Shown one piece after another: positions 1 to 11,870 of a stretch of DNA of 64,000 nucleotides (position 1 is its first letter; every line of letters starts with the position of its first letter). Origin of the DNA: Riptortus pedestris. Lineage: Eukaryota > Arthropoda > Insecta > Hemiptera > Alydidae. Where the stretch lies: NCBI GenBank assembly GCA_019009955.1, contig CM032231.1, positions 109,733,501 through 109,797,500 of the forward strand, in the 5' to 3' direction. The notes under the pieces were generated by a model that saw only the letters and a list, made by a program, of their open reading frames with translations, had not been told where the DNA came from and searched no databases. A program made the translations under genes and the position numbers.

Positions 1-112
1 ATACTTCTTATCGTAAACTGCTTCTCTAAAATGAATCTCTTTTTAAAACATTTCTCTGCACCAATACTTAAAACCCGTTAAGTATTATATCAAATAGTAT
101 TTACGGCATTTT

Positions 113-230
113 AAAAGATTTCTTCTAAGGGAAATCAGCTATTGAGGTCGTACTCTTGACGCGAGCTTCGAAAAATTTCCTCAAATGTCCATCGATCCTA
201 CCCAGGAGATGACGAAAATGAGGTTCGTTC

Positions 231-280
<50 letters not shown>

Positions 281-733
281 CTGTTAACGCTCTAGCGGTT
301 GCAATTTTCGTTTGATCGTTACCAAACTCGATATTTAAACGTTTTATGCAAAAATAAAGATCAAGTTCGTTAATGGCTGAAATCGGACCAGTGGGAGGGG
401 GGTTTAGAGGGGAGGATTTTCGAAAATTCGAAATATCTCCGTTACAATACGTCGGATCGAAAAATTATATAGAATCAATCTTATTGCAAATTAAATTTAC
501 TATAAATAATTTTATGTACATTTATTCTGTATTTTGAATATTAACCGAGATATTTGCATTTTTCTGTTTTCAGCTTCTGAGATGAGATTGGCTAACTTCG
601 GGTCTAGTCGTGAGTTTCCGTCAAGAGCTAGTTCGGGCCGTTCCCGTAACTGTTTGACTCTCTATTCTGAAATTTCTCTATTGTAAAACTTCACGTGGGA
701 AATATGCTTAGTTTACGCAGCACGGACTTTTTT
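113..733 (+). mobile_element. HINE-A helentron-like element, full length
   Basis: The copy has the 5' hairpin end (AAGGGAAATCAGCT, first half decayed), an (AT)n tract at 236-276, and the 3' end with GGAAATATGCTTAG and GACGG-like GGACTTTT. The 3' GC hairpin is partly deleted (GCAGCACGGAC). Confidence 0.75.
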
Positions 734-867
734 GTACCATAGGCATTTTTATGCTGTGGTATTCTTCTGATCCAAGTATGCCTGGAATAAAAAGATTCCC
801 TTTTGATATGGAGTCGGTTTTTGGCGGGAAATTGATAACATTTCATAAGTTCTTCACTACTAATATA

Positions 868-1425
868 AAAGTCCGTCAAGCAGGGGCTGCGTTAACTAAG
901 CAGATTTCCCACGTGAGTCACGTATTTGCATTTATTTCAAGACGTAAAAGTTCAATGAGAATAATATTTGGTATTTACGCTTCAAATGAAGTGCTTCATA
1001 ATATAACAGTTTATAGTTAATATGCCATGAGTAGGATTGGGTGTTCACTGAACGCCAAAAACTAAAAAATGCAAATATTTCGGTTAATAATCAAGATAGT
1101 GAAAAAAAACGTACATACAGACATTAATAGAACATTGGGGTTTCAATGAGATTATTTCTACGCAATTTTTCGATCCGACGCATGATAAGATATTTCGATT
1201 TTTATAAAATGCCCACCTGTAACCCCCCTCTCCCACTTCTTAGATTTCAGCAATTAATGAGCTCTAATTTTATATAAAACGCTTAAATATCGAGTTTGGC
1301 AACGATCAAACTAAATTTGCGACCGCTAGAGCGTTAACAGACATCGATGGACATTTCAGGAAATCTTTCAAAAATCGCGACATGACTACGACCTCTATTG
1401 CTGATTTTCCTTAGTGGATTAATAA
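868..1425 (-). mobile_element. HINE-A element, (AT)n lost
   Basis: Reads in reverse. The GTCCGTCAAGCAGG 3' end comes first, then AAGCAGATTTCCCACGTG, and it ends in a decayed 5' hairpin at 1400-1425. The microsatellite site after CGTTAACAGACA is joined directly to TCGATGGACATT, so the (AT)n tract and its flank are deleted. Confidence 0.7.
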
Positions 1426-1623
1426 ATTAAAAAAAAAAATTTAATAGATGTCGAATATCATGTCATTGAGGGCTAAGGTCTTTTTCGTCCACCTTTATTT
1501 TGGGTGGATATATGGTCTAGTTTGACTGAAGAAGGCAGAGATTTATAATATTAATGTAAACTCTTTATGTTTGAAACAATGTTGGCACTTTTTAAATATT
1601 TGAGTTTCGAATACGTACAAACG

Positions 1624-2283
1624 AAGTCCGTCACGCAGGGGCTGCGTAAACTAAGCAGATTTCCTATGTGAAGTTTTACAATAGAGAAATCTGCATACTG
1701 GTAACACAATACCACCGTGATTAAATACAAATGGTAATGAGAAGTCTTTCAGTTAATTAAATTAAATTCCCAACGGAAACGGCTTCTGTTTTGTAAGAAT
1801 AATTTATATTTTAATAACTCAAATTTCAGTAGTCCAAGAACTAAAGAAGAGGGGCGGATGAACAGAACGTATTAGCATAAATCTCACAAAGTAAGGAAGG
1901 TAAGGTAAGGTTAGAAACGACAGGTAAGGTTAGAAGAAGCTTACACCTGAGCCGAGTATTGACGGAAATGACCGACCTAACCCAAACTATACCCGACCAC
2001 AGACTTCATAAAAATACAAATATCTCGGTTAATATTCAAGATAGAGAATACATGTATATAACAATATTTATATTAAATTTAATTTGCAATACGATTGATT
2101 CTGTATAATTTTTCGATCCGACGTATAGTAACTGAGATATTTCGAATTTTCGAAAATTCTCCCCTCTAAACCCCCTCTCTAATTACTCCGAATTCAGCCG
2201 TTAACGAACTTGATCTCTCTTTTTACATAAAACGATTAAATATCGAGTTTGGTACCGATCAAACAAAAATTGCGCCCGCACAG

Positions 2284-2337
<54 letters not shown>

Positions 2338-2460
2338 TTTTGAACGGACTTCATTTTCGTCATCTACTAGGTAGGATCGATGGACATTTGAAGAAAAATG
2401 TCGAAAATTCCGTCATGAGTACGACCTCAATAGCTAATTTCCCTCAAGGGAAATCTGCTT
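1624..2460 (-). mobile_element. HINE-A element, long subfamily
   Basis: Starts with the GTCCGTCACGCAGG hairpin end and ends with CTCAAGGGAAATCTGC. The (AT)n tract is at 2287-2333. Near 1885-1940 several GGTAAGGTTAG repeats are present that other copies lack. Confidence 0.75.
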
Positions 2461-3001
2461 ATAATTCTCACAATAATGAATAAAGCAAGACAATTCTTCG
2501 AACTGTAAATGCGAATTTGAAATAAGTTAATTATGGTTTTATAGCTTAATTTGAACTTAGTCTTGATTCTCGTTCTTAGTTGTTTACAATGTGGAATTGA
2601 GGTCCTACGTTTTTCAGTTAAAAGTTAATTAACGGCTGCAAACGTGTGCGTTTCTTTAGAGAAATATGATAAACCGTTGATTCGGTGGAAGGAGCAATTA
2701 ATTTATAGAGAGTATGTATTTGAATTACATAAATTGGCCTATATGTTGGTTCTCATGATGTGGTAATTCGTAAATAGATTTATCTCTGGTTCTAGGAACG
2801 AGCACGACCTCCATATTTGCTTCCACTCTACAAGCTCGGTTTCCAGATTTAATTATTATTTCATATATCTCATTATACTCTGCTGCCAGCATATTTGGAC
2901 AATAATCTACAAATTTCAAACCAATTTAGCTAAATTAATGGAACAAAACATTGATTTAAACAGATTCTTTCTGATATAATACAAAAGAAAAGTAAGTTTT
3001 T

Positions 3002-3079
3002 CAGCAGATTTCCGTTAAGGAAAATGAGATATTGAGGTCGTACTCATGACGCGATTTTCGAAACATTTCCTCAAATTTT
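3002..3079 (+). mobile_element. HINE-A outer copy, 5' part (interrupted)
   Basis: 5' hairpin end and first 75 bases of a copy, cut at TCCTCAAATTTT where another full copy begins. The outer element resumes at about 3626. Confidence 0.65.
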
Positions 3080-3148
3080 AGCAGATTTCCCTCAAGGGAA
3101 ATCAGCTATTGAGGTCGTACTCATGACGCGAGTTTCGAAAAAGTTCTT

Positions 3149-3197
<49 letters not shown>

Positions 3198-3625
3198 ATT
3201 TGTCTGTTAACGCTCTAGCGGTCGCAATTTTTGTTTGATCGTTAACAAACTCGGAATTTAATCGTTTTATGTAAAAAGGAAGATCAAGTTCGTTAATGGC
3301 TGAAATCGGACCAGTGGGAGGAGGGGAGGATTTTCGAAAATTCGAAATATCTCCGTTACTATACGTCGGATCCAAACATTGTATAGAACCAATCTTAATG
3401 CAAATGAAATGTACTATAAATATTGCTCTATACATTTATTCTTTATCTTGAATATTAACCGAGATATTTGCATTTTTATTAAATGTGGGCCTATAACGAA
3501 CGTTTCCCGCCAAAAGCTAGTTCGGCCGTAACTGTTCGGCTCTCGTAGAGAGATTTCTCTATTGTATAGCTTCACGTGGGAAATCTGCTTAGTTTAGCTT
3601 AGCAGCCCCTGCGTGACGGACTTTT
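3080..3625 (+). mobile_element. HINE-A full-length copy nested in another copy
   Basis: Starts AGCAGATTTCCC with a perfect 5' hairpin, has (AT)n at about 3152-3193 and ends CCCCTGCGTGACGGACTTTT. It lies inside an older copy and is flanked by T-runs. Confidence 0.8.
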
Positions 3626-4238
3626 GTTTAATCGTTACCAAACTCGATATTATGTAGCGTTTCACCCAAAATTAAAGATTAAGTTCGTTAATTGCTGAAA
3701 TCGGACCGGGGGGAGGGAGGGCTTAGAGCGGTAATTTTGAAAAGTATCTTAGTTATTTTAAGTAGGGACGAACAATTTCATAGAACCAATATTACTGTAA
3801 ATTTAATTACCTATATCTATTTTTATATACATATTTTCTCTATCATGAATATTATCCGAGGTATTTGAAATTCTTAGTTCCCAGCCTTCAGTAAACCTCC
3901 ACTCCTACTCATGTCATATTTACAATAAACTGTTATATCATGAACCAATTTATTCTAAGCTTAAATAACTTTTAATGTGTGCAGTTTTATGCACATAGGT
4001 TCTGTGATTACGTCATCATTTAGATTTTGCATTTTACCTCGAAAGTGTTTATTTGTTCTATCCATTTAAATGTTTCATTCAACACTGAAGATCATATTAC
4101 TTAATGGCTGAAATTGGTCAAGGAATTGGAGGGGATTTGAAAATTAAAAATATCTCCATTACTACGAGTCGCATTGAAAACTGTTTTAGGATAAGTCTTG
4201 TTAAGCTATTGATGTTCTACAAATGAGGTTATATACAT
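3626..4238 (+). mobile_element. HINE-A outer copy, 3' part (degenerate)
   Basis: Resumes at GTTTAATCGTTACC, which is the sequence that follows the microsatellite in other copies. It runs into the long-subfamily central region and is then lost at the 4.2-kb repeat. A 3' end that could belong to it lies at 4885-4956. Confidence 0.5.
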
Positions 4239-4842
4239 TTTTTCTGTAATCGTTAAATAATGGTAACATTACTAAACTGAAATGAGTGAAGAAAGTGAAA
4301 CATTTTGCAGTAGAGTGAAGAAAGTGAATTGCCTTCTTAATTAGTAATAAGTATAAATTAAAAAATAATTTGAAGTTGGAAATTAAATGCTTTTAAATGT
4401 TAATTAACATTGTAAGAATTTATTTTAACAAAATAAATTGAAATGTGAATGAATTATTGGTGGAAATAATCAATATATTTTAAAATTTAAATATAATAAT
4501 AATTACCTTCCTTTTTTATAACCTGCACTTGTTTATAACTGCACTACTTCACAATCATCACTAGTTGTTTTATAACTATGCTTATAACCTTTCACAACCA
4601 TGCTTATAACCTACCAACAACATACCATAATCTTCACAACATCCTAATTTTGTTCATATTCTGGTTAGATCTGATCATGTATTACACGATTGCAGAAAAA
4701 ATTTAATATTACACTCGTGACGAAAGTAGAATTTACAACTCTCGTGAAATTACCACACTTGCTACGCTCGTGTGGGTAAACGTTTCACTTGAGTTGTAAA
4801 ATGATCTACTTTGGTCACTTGTATAATAAATAACTATTCTCT
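4239..4842 (+). repeat. Long dispersed repeat, copy 1 (inverted partner at 16071-16646)
   Basis: About 600 bases match the reverse complement of 16071-16646 at high identity, with small indels. The 3' quarter (about 4725-4835) folds on itself: TTTACAACTC and GAGTTGTAAA, and CTACTTTCGTCAC and its near-complement. No coding frame is present, so it is probably a non-autonomous DNA element. Confidence 0.7.
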
Positions 4843-4884
4843 TAATTCAGTTATTAAAGACAGTTATTAGTACTTTCTTGTTAC

Positions 4885-4956
4885 TAGTGTGCCATGCCAG
4901 CACCTGAAAATGTGCTTAGTTTCTGCTGTCCTTGGCTGTCAGACTTTTTGCAGCGG
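4885..4956 (+). mobile_element. HINE-A 3' end fragment, divergent
   Basis: TGTGCTTAGTTTCTGC and TCAGACTTTTTG match the 3' terminus of the family at reduced identity. The GC hairpin is decayed. It may be the far end of the element interrupted by the 4.2-4.8 kb repeat. Confidence 0.4.
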
Positions 4957-5465
4957 GTAATTGGGTATGATTAATATCTCATCTCTTGTTTTGTGCGTCA
5001 AATATTTGTACTGTTATTTATGCGTAACAGTATAATTTATTTTGAATGTCTTCTTCAAACGGTGGTAGGAGTTCACTTTTTATTAAACGATATATCATAT
5101 ACTGAGAGAGTTCAATGTATGGTTGCATGTCTACTGATTTACTATCTTTATTGCTATTACGTAACTATAACTGCAAGATGTAATAGGGTATTAAGGAGTT
5201 TTTTTTTTTTTTTTTTATTCTGTTAACTTCCTTATGCCACTAAACATACGACCGTCATTAAAATTCTAATGGCACAGACTAAATGATATAAAGCTCTTTA
5301 AGCAAATTTCATTTAAGCTATGTCGGTTCTAGAGGTTGTTGTGTCGCGATTATTCAGAACTTTCTTGAAATCCCCGTCCATCCTGTCTAGCTGGTGATGA
5401 CAATGTGTGTGTGTTTGAGCGTGCGCGTGTGTTTATATATATTTGTGGGCACTGTAAACATTTTT

Positions 5466-5585
5466 AGCAGATTTCACTTATGGGAAATCAGCTATTGAGG
5501 TCGTACTCATGACGCGAGTTTCGAAAAATTTCTTCAAATGTCCATCGATCCTACCCAGGAGATGACGAAAATGAGGTCCGTTCAA

Positions 5586-5645
<60 letters not shown>

Positions 5646-6071
5646 CTGTTAACGCTCTAGCGGTTGCAATTTTTGTTTGATCGTTACCTAACTCGGAATT
5701 TTATTGTTGTATGTAAAAAGGAAGATAAAGTTCGTTAATGGCTGAAATCGGACCAGTCTGAGGGGGGGGGGTTAGAGGGGGATTTTCGGAAAATTCGAAA
5801 TATCTCCGTTATTATGCGCGGGATTGAAAACTTGTATAGAATCAATCTTATTGCAAATTAAATTTACTATAAACATTGTTCTATACATTTATTCTGTATC
5901 ATCAATATTAACCGAGATATTTGCATTTTTATTAAATGTGGGCCGATAACGAGCGTTTCAGGCCAAAAGCTAGTTCGGCCGTAACTGTTCGGCTCTCGTA
6001 TAGAGATTTCTCTATTGTATAGTTTCACAAGGGTAATCTGCTAAGTTTACGCAGCCCTTGGCGGACTTTTT
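5466..6071 (+). mobile_element. HINE-A element, full length
   Basis: 5' hairpin (one mismatch), (AT)n at 5592-5640, the GGCCAAAAGCTAGTTCGG block and the 3' end TTTACGCAGCCC…GGACTTTT. The terminal hairpin has lost one arm. Confidence 0.78.
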
Positions 6072-6284
6072 ACCTTCAACTTACTCTCTTAGTTTCTAGT
6101 CGCCCCGAAGAGGACCCAAACTCAGAGTTAATGCATAGAGTGTAGTCCACCTCGAGAATCGACCAACCCCCTTGGGATCTAGGGGAGTGCAAGCACGATT
6201 TACTCACTAGCAACTTGCACTATCAGCATATTGAGGGCAGGGGGAAAAGAACCCAAACCTTATATAGCACTGCCATCGCTAATT

Positions 6285-6361
6285 GGGGCATCGGTGGCCG
6301 TGCGGGTTAAGGTCTGAATACGTCTCCGACTACCCTCAGTAAGCTGACGGTAAAAATAGAG
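6285..6361 (+). repeat. tRNA-like SINE head, left part (interrupted)
   Basis: CGGTGGCCGTGCGGGTTAAG resembles the A-box region of a class-II (Ser/Leu type) tRNA. The matching B-box (GGTTTGATCCC) appears at 6985, straight after a HINE-A copy, so the tRNA-like unit seems to be split by that insertion. Confidence 0.45.
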
Positions 6362-6798
6362 AAAACTCCGTCACGCAGGGGCTGCGAAACTAAGCAGATT
6401 TCCCACGTGAAGTTTTACAATAGAGAAATTTCACGAGAGCCGATCAGTCAAGGAAACGGCCGAACTAGCTTTTTGGAAAGTCACTCGTCCGTTAGTCGCC
6501 CGGATTTAATAAAAATGCAAATATCTCGGTTAATATTCAAGATAGAGAATAAATGTATATAACAATATTTATAGTAAATTTAATTTGCAATAAGATTGAT
6601 TCCGTACAATTTTTCTATCCGACGTATAGTAACAGAGATATTTCGAATTTTCGAAAATCCTCCCCTCCCACTGGTCCGATTTCAGCTGTTAACGAACTTG
6701 ATCTTTATTTTTACACAAAACGACTAAATATTGAGTTTGGTAACGCTCAAACAATTATTGCGACCGCTAGAGCGGTAACTGACAAGTTTACATATGTG

Positions 6799-6859
<61 letters not shown>

Positions 6860-6978
6860 TAGCGGACCTCATTTTCGTTATCTCCTAGGTAGGATTGATG
6901 GACATTTGAAGAAAAATTTCGAAAAGCCCGTCATGAGTACAACCTCAATAGCTGATTTCCCTTAAGGGAAATGTGCTA
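6362..6978 (-). mobile_element. HINE-A element, full length, inserted in a SINE
   Basis: Begins with CTCCGTCACGCAGG and ends with a perfect CCCTTAAGGG 5' hairpin. The internal microsatellite is mixed, (TA)n followed by (CA)n at 6797-6854. It separates the A-box and B-box halves of a tRNA-like sequence. Confidence 0.75.
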
Positions 6979-7330
6979 ATAGGCGCAGGTTTGATCCCAC
7001 GCAGGGAGGACATTAGTTTACGGACTAGCTACTAGAGGGCACAAGTGTCGCTGTTCCTTTGGTCAGAGGGAGTCTTAAGTATATACGTCTGGCAGCCCCT
7101 TGGGATGACTAACGTCTACGACTCTGTTGGATCCCGTCCACAAGCAGGTTGACGCAGGATCAACCGATCATTGACACTCCGTCAGTGCACCGTTTTATAA
7201 TGGGAGCTGTCGGTCTACTGAAGCCCACTCATTTCCAGGTCTTCCTTGGTTAATGTGGGTTGTGCGCGCAGCTGATTTCTGACTACGTACAAAATACCTC
7301 TATTCTCACTAAAGGACGAACTAGCTCAGT
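6979..7330 (+). repeat. tRNA-like SINE, right part with B box
   Basis: GGTTTGATCCCACGCAGG is a B-box-like stretch. The following 300 bases are GC-richer than their surroundings and non-coding; I treat them as the body of the same SINE or of an unrelated repeat. Confidence 0.35.
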
Positions 7331-8538
7331 GTTCTATAATGCCTACCGAAAAGAAATAAGTTTAATCTGTCGTTCCCAATACAACTTTCCTTCAACTTAT
7401 CCACTTAAAATGGTCTATTAATTGGGATTGATTTCCTTCAAGACGTTTTCCTTATATATTTTGAGAACGAAAAATATAACAACTTGAATCTTGTGATTAA
7501 GAATGTACTTGGTTTTCGAAAGTTTCTTATTTTTGTTTCGCCAGGTGGATTTCTTCTCACGAAGTCCATATTTCCGTCTTTGTCTAGTCATGCTTAGGGT
7601 AGAATCGTTATTCGAGTGAGAAAATAGAGGTATGTTGTACTTGAAGTATAGTTTCCAAGGATATCGAGACTTTCAGATTACGGAAATATCTACCATCCGT
7701 GCAATGTAGTTAATATGGCAGGAAGTATCTACGCAATTCCAAAGCTTATATTGTTCCATGAAGTTACGAAGCGAAAGGAGTATTCCAAGAGTTATATTCA
7801 GTATTGATAGGCTTGTCTGCTTGCATCTGCATGAATCATCAGTGACTCCATCATGAATTACTTACTTTCCATCAAGTTCCGCAAGATACGACCACAGGTC
7901 AACCGGTCTTATCACGCGAAACCTTTATAATCGCATTTGATAGAGCTTTTGAGGTTAAGCAAGCAACCGCAGCAGATAAACTAGTTGTTCCACTTCCCAC
8001 TTCGCCTAATCCGGAGTTACCACTCTATTCTTGACCAGGGGTATTAAGGATTTTATGTAGCGAATATAATTGCTAAATCAATTTCTATTCCTGAAACAGA
8101 AGTAGATCTAAGTAGTTAATATTTTATTTAGGTATTCACAATTCTCTTGAACAGTGAGCACAAGTATCTGAGTTTCAAGGAAGTGCACGGTAAAACTTGT
8201 CGACCAATGCATGCAATGGATCCCTTGCGTTCTGCACGGTGTGGCTGACCGACAACAAAGGCATCAAGAAGAAGCACGAAACATTGAAGGGAATATTCCA
8301 CCATAGGCCGAAGCTGTTACGAAACCCACCTCCACAATATGGATCCTGAAAGCTAGTAGTTTGAAACTCCTGGTTAGAACTTCGCAGCTAGTGATTTACG
8401 TAATTACTTCTCGCTTTAAATTTTCTTGCTTCTAAAAATACCAGTGCATTTTTGCAAATAGTTACAATTTCCCACTCTCAAAGTGAAAACTGAAAATGAT
8501 TAAGTTATACGGATACTTAATTAACAACCTCATTTGAG
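7331..8538. other. No gene seen
   Basis: AT-rich sequence with no long open frame, no recognised repeat and no hairpin larger than chance. It may be single-copy intergenic DNA or an old decayed element. Confidence 0.5.
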
Positions 8539-8732
8539 GTAGGTAGATGAATGAAACGGCTTCCACTGTAACTATTTATTAAATATAATGGCTCTATGGA
8601 GTCTAGTTCTAAGGGAAATAGGTCAACATATAGGTCGTTCGGGCACTAATGATGATGCACTGCATCGAAAGCGCTATTTCATTTTAATAAATTGTTACAG
8701 TGAAAGCGTAGCTATTTCTTTCATCTACCTAC
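8539..8732 (+). mobile_element. Penelope-type fragment with inverted ends and hammerhead-like core
   Basis: The ends GTAGGTAGATGA and TCATCTACCTAC are perfect inverted repeats, and the neighbouring ACTGTAAC/GTTACAGT also pair. Inside, 8641-8680 resembles a hammerhead ribozyme. It has CTAATGA (core, one change from CTGATGA), stem II GATGC/GCATC, GAAA, and palindromic AGCGCT as stem III. The same family recurs at 26202-26242. Confidence 0.55.
8641..8680 (+). ncRNA. Hammerhead-ribozyme-like motif (decayed), family 1
   Basis: Core CTAATGA, five-pair stem II closed over ACT, GAAA, stem III AGCGCT and A at the cleavage position. The G5-to-A change in the core should abolish activity, and stem I pairing is weak. 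It is a remnant. Confidence 0.45.
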
Positions 8733-10989
8733 ATTAGAAGTCCACCTGCCAGAATACCAACTCAGAACCTCAGTTTAGATATTATCCTGCAATAAAGAGA
8801 CCGAGGATTCATCGGAGAGGTTTGGCAGTTATCACTTAACTGATATCGACTCAGCATAATAAGAGCATTGACTAGCTACTTGAATAAATTATAAGCGGTA
8901 CCTAATCATTAACACCGGCAAAGTTTGCGTCAAGCTGACCTTTCACCAAAACCCAACATTCCACGAACTGGTCTGTCCAAGATTTTCATTTCTCCTGAAC
9001 AAAAGGAAATACTCTCCTATTAATAAGAAAAGGCGCATAATCGTCTTGAACCTTCTACACACGGCAGCACTCAACAATATTTTTGGAAGATGTACTTCGG
9101 TCTCATCTTCTATGTAATTTGAACATTTAAACTATTCTGAGACTTATACTATTCTGTTTCTCAATAGAATAGAATCAAAAGCATATGAAAGGATAAAGAT
9201 GTATGACATAGCATTAAAAAAATGACTGAATATACCTGGAGATTACCTTGAACAGTTTGAAGGTAGTGTCGAAAACGTTACGTGGTCCTCAAGTACTCGA
9301 TATGAGAATAGATGTCTGTCTCATCCTTCATATTGGTATTCAATGGCTGAGGCTTCTTAAGGTTTATTGCTACGTGGTTGGTTGTTACTTGAAGAGAAAT
9401 GTTTATTGTTACTCTTGTCAGGTTATTTATATGAAACCACCGAATATATATATTAACAGTCTCCGAGTCAAAGAGGATCTATCTCGTTTTCTTCCATGAG
9501 AATGAAAGATAATGGTGGGGTCTGTATTTGATATGTATTACATTATATATGACATTAAAATGCTAAAATTTCATATGTAGGACTGTTGTAAGTTCTAGTT
9601 GTCTGAAATGTGCTAAGGGATTTTTTTATTTACCATAAAAAGATATATGAAATATGTTCTTAGGCATTTTTTGAACCGGAACAAGGCACGGACTTCCTGT
9701 ACCACTTCATGCGTTATATCAGCTATTTTTTTCTCGTTTATTTGTGGAATCACAAAACTCCATAATCAGCGAAATTCATTCATATCATGTTTTACTTCCT
9801 ACGATGTCACTTCAGGGGATTAAATAACCCGACATATACAAAATTCCGCTCAATGAGCCACGTTAATACTACGCCAGAAATTGCAGAACCTATAGAAAAA
9901 AGCATACTGTAGATATCAGCTGATCCGACCAAAATCACCTGATATAGCATAGATTATTTTATAAGATATTCAATGGGTTTTCAAAAGTATGAAGAGGAAA
10001 ATAATCGATCCACGACTTCGTTGGAATCAGCTGACATCTTCAGTCAAATTGCTTCTATAGGTTCCGTCATTTTTGGTAGTATTGATGTGGCTTTCTGGTG
10101 GAAGGTACTATTGGTATATCTTAGGTAATCTAATCTGAAAATGCTGAGATAATTCATAATTGTGTAGAAAAAGAGTATTGAGTGTTTTATATACCAACTG
10201 ACCTTCTGCCGACCTATTATATTGATTGAAGTAATAGTCAAAACTTTAATGATTTAAATAAATCAAAGGAGGAACAGTTTTGAATCAATACATATTTTAC
10301 ACGTTTTCGCACAACAATGCTATACCATACCTTATTGCTAGGGGGAAATTTGTTCTTCTGGGAATAGTCGGTGTACCGAGAAAGAGTTTCAATAGAAAAA
10401 AAATCACATTCTCAACAAAAGATATACCAGAGGAGGGACACAAAGTAAGACGGGGAATCTTATTACGGAGGGACACATCGTAATAACGCCTCTCCTGTAC
10501 TAAACTTTATCGTCGCCGAGTTAATGGGACGTGGTTGGTTGCTTGCAGCTGGCTGTGTTATATCTTTTACTTTTTGTGAGTGCAATATGAGTGTTTATCT
10601 CAAGGACATAAGCTCTCGCCTCTTGAAAGTCATAATGGTACGAATGCTTGCAGACTTATCAGCTACGCCATTATCACTGCAGCCATATTGCTACTTAGAA
10701 ACTTTTCCTGTGTTTCCCAATTCATAGTCATTTCTTAGGCAATCATTACACGGGTCCCGAGAGCCTTTCTTCCTTTAAGTCTGCAGCATTCTTTACCGGG
10801 AAATTTAAAATCTTATCTTGACTGTGGTTTCCTTTATTGTTCTCCTCCAAATAGTATGTTTTCTAAATTTTCCTCTCTCTGCAGCTTGAATAATTCACTC
10901 TGTGCCGGTATGGTTTACAGTTGATTTTAGGATCCTTCGCCTCCAATAAGTGCTCTTCTACATTCTGATTGTCTGTCGTACACCTGTCA
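8733..10989. other. No gene seen
   Basis: About 2.2 kb without a supported gene. Open frames here are under 85 codons, begin at non-ATG codons or lack splice context, and show no recognisable protein similarity. No large repeat was identified. Confidence 0.5.
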
Positions 10990-11710
10990 AGAGAAACCAA
11001 ATTCTCCTAACCTTTTCCAGTACTTCTCCAGCGACCATAACTTTGGAATTTCCAATGGAATGCCCTACTTTTTATGAAAATCAAATTTTAAAACTATTTT
11101 ATATCGATGAGTTTGCCGATTTGACGCATCCTTTAGCCGTAAAATGCATAAGTCGTTCAGAAACGGCACATTTTCTTGAAAAATGCTGTGACCTAAAAGT
11201 TGTAGTCATCAAAATTATCTTTGAAACAAGTCTGCGGTGAAAGGAATGTATTCTAAAATTAAAATTTAAAAAAAATCGAAATAATAATTAATATAAAATA
11301 AATTAATTCTAAGAACGTTTTTTTTTTTTTGGGTTGATGTTTTTAAAAGTAAGCCTTTTTTGGATTGATTCAAGAATACTTTGCCGTTATTTCGTTTTAA
11401 TTTTAATCTTTAAATTTTAGAATGCATTCCTTTCACTATAGACTTGTTTCAAAGATAATTTTGTTGACTACAACTTTTTTGTCGCAGCATTTTTCAATAA
11501 AATGTGCTCTTTATGAAATATAGATTTATGCATTTTACGGCTAAAGGCTGCGTTAGATCGAAAAATACACCATTACAAACTCGTTTTAGAATTTGATTTT
11601 CTACAAGTATCGGCCATAAAAAGTGGGGCATTCCATTGAAAATTCCAAAGTTATAGTCGCTGGAGAAGTACTGGAGAAGGTTAGGAGGAAGAAAATGGAG
11701 TGAAAGGTTT
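10990..11710. repeat. Foldback repeat, about 720 bp
   Basis: Left arm about 10995-11275 and right arm about 11395-11705 are near-complementary (for example TTTCCAGTACTTCTCC left against GGAGAAGTACTGGAG right, and GGAATGCATTC-like ends beside the loop). The central spacer is AT-rich. No coding potential; it is a foldback element or two inverted copies of one repeat. Confidence 0.65.
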
Positions 11711-11763
11711 TTATAGGTGTCCCAATTATGGCACACCAAGTCTTAGACTTGTTTAAAATAATT

Positions 11764-11765
<2 letters not shown>

Positions 11766-11823
<58 letters not shown>

Positions 11824-11870
11824 CTGTTTTTTCGCATTATTTGTTTAATTGTTCCCAACTCATAGGAGGC
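11766..11870 (+). repeat. (AT)n tract with HINE-A-like flank
   Basis: A 53-base (AT)n tract is followed by TTTGTCTGTTTT and TGTTTAATTGTTCCCAACTC, which match the sequence after the microsatellite in HINE-A. Probably a decayed fragment of that family. Confidence 0.45.

Noticed and set aside
236..276. Regularly spaced repeats as a CRISPR-like or satellite array
   Set aside because: The recurring blocks are whole dispersed elements in both orientations at irregular distances, in a eukaryotic genome.
1885..1945. Telomere-like GGTAAGGTTAG repeats
   Set aside because: The units are irregular, do not match TTAGG in tandem, and lie inside a HINE copy.
6553..6888. 111-codon frame ending in Thr-His repeats, and the similar frames in other copies (3148-3435, 39966-40220)
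   Set aside because: Recurring similar peptides come from the repeated HINE sequence itself and run into the microsatellite; they carry no conserved-protein signal.
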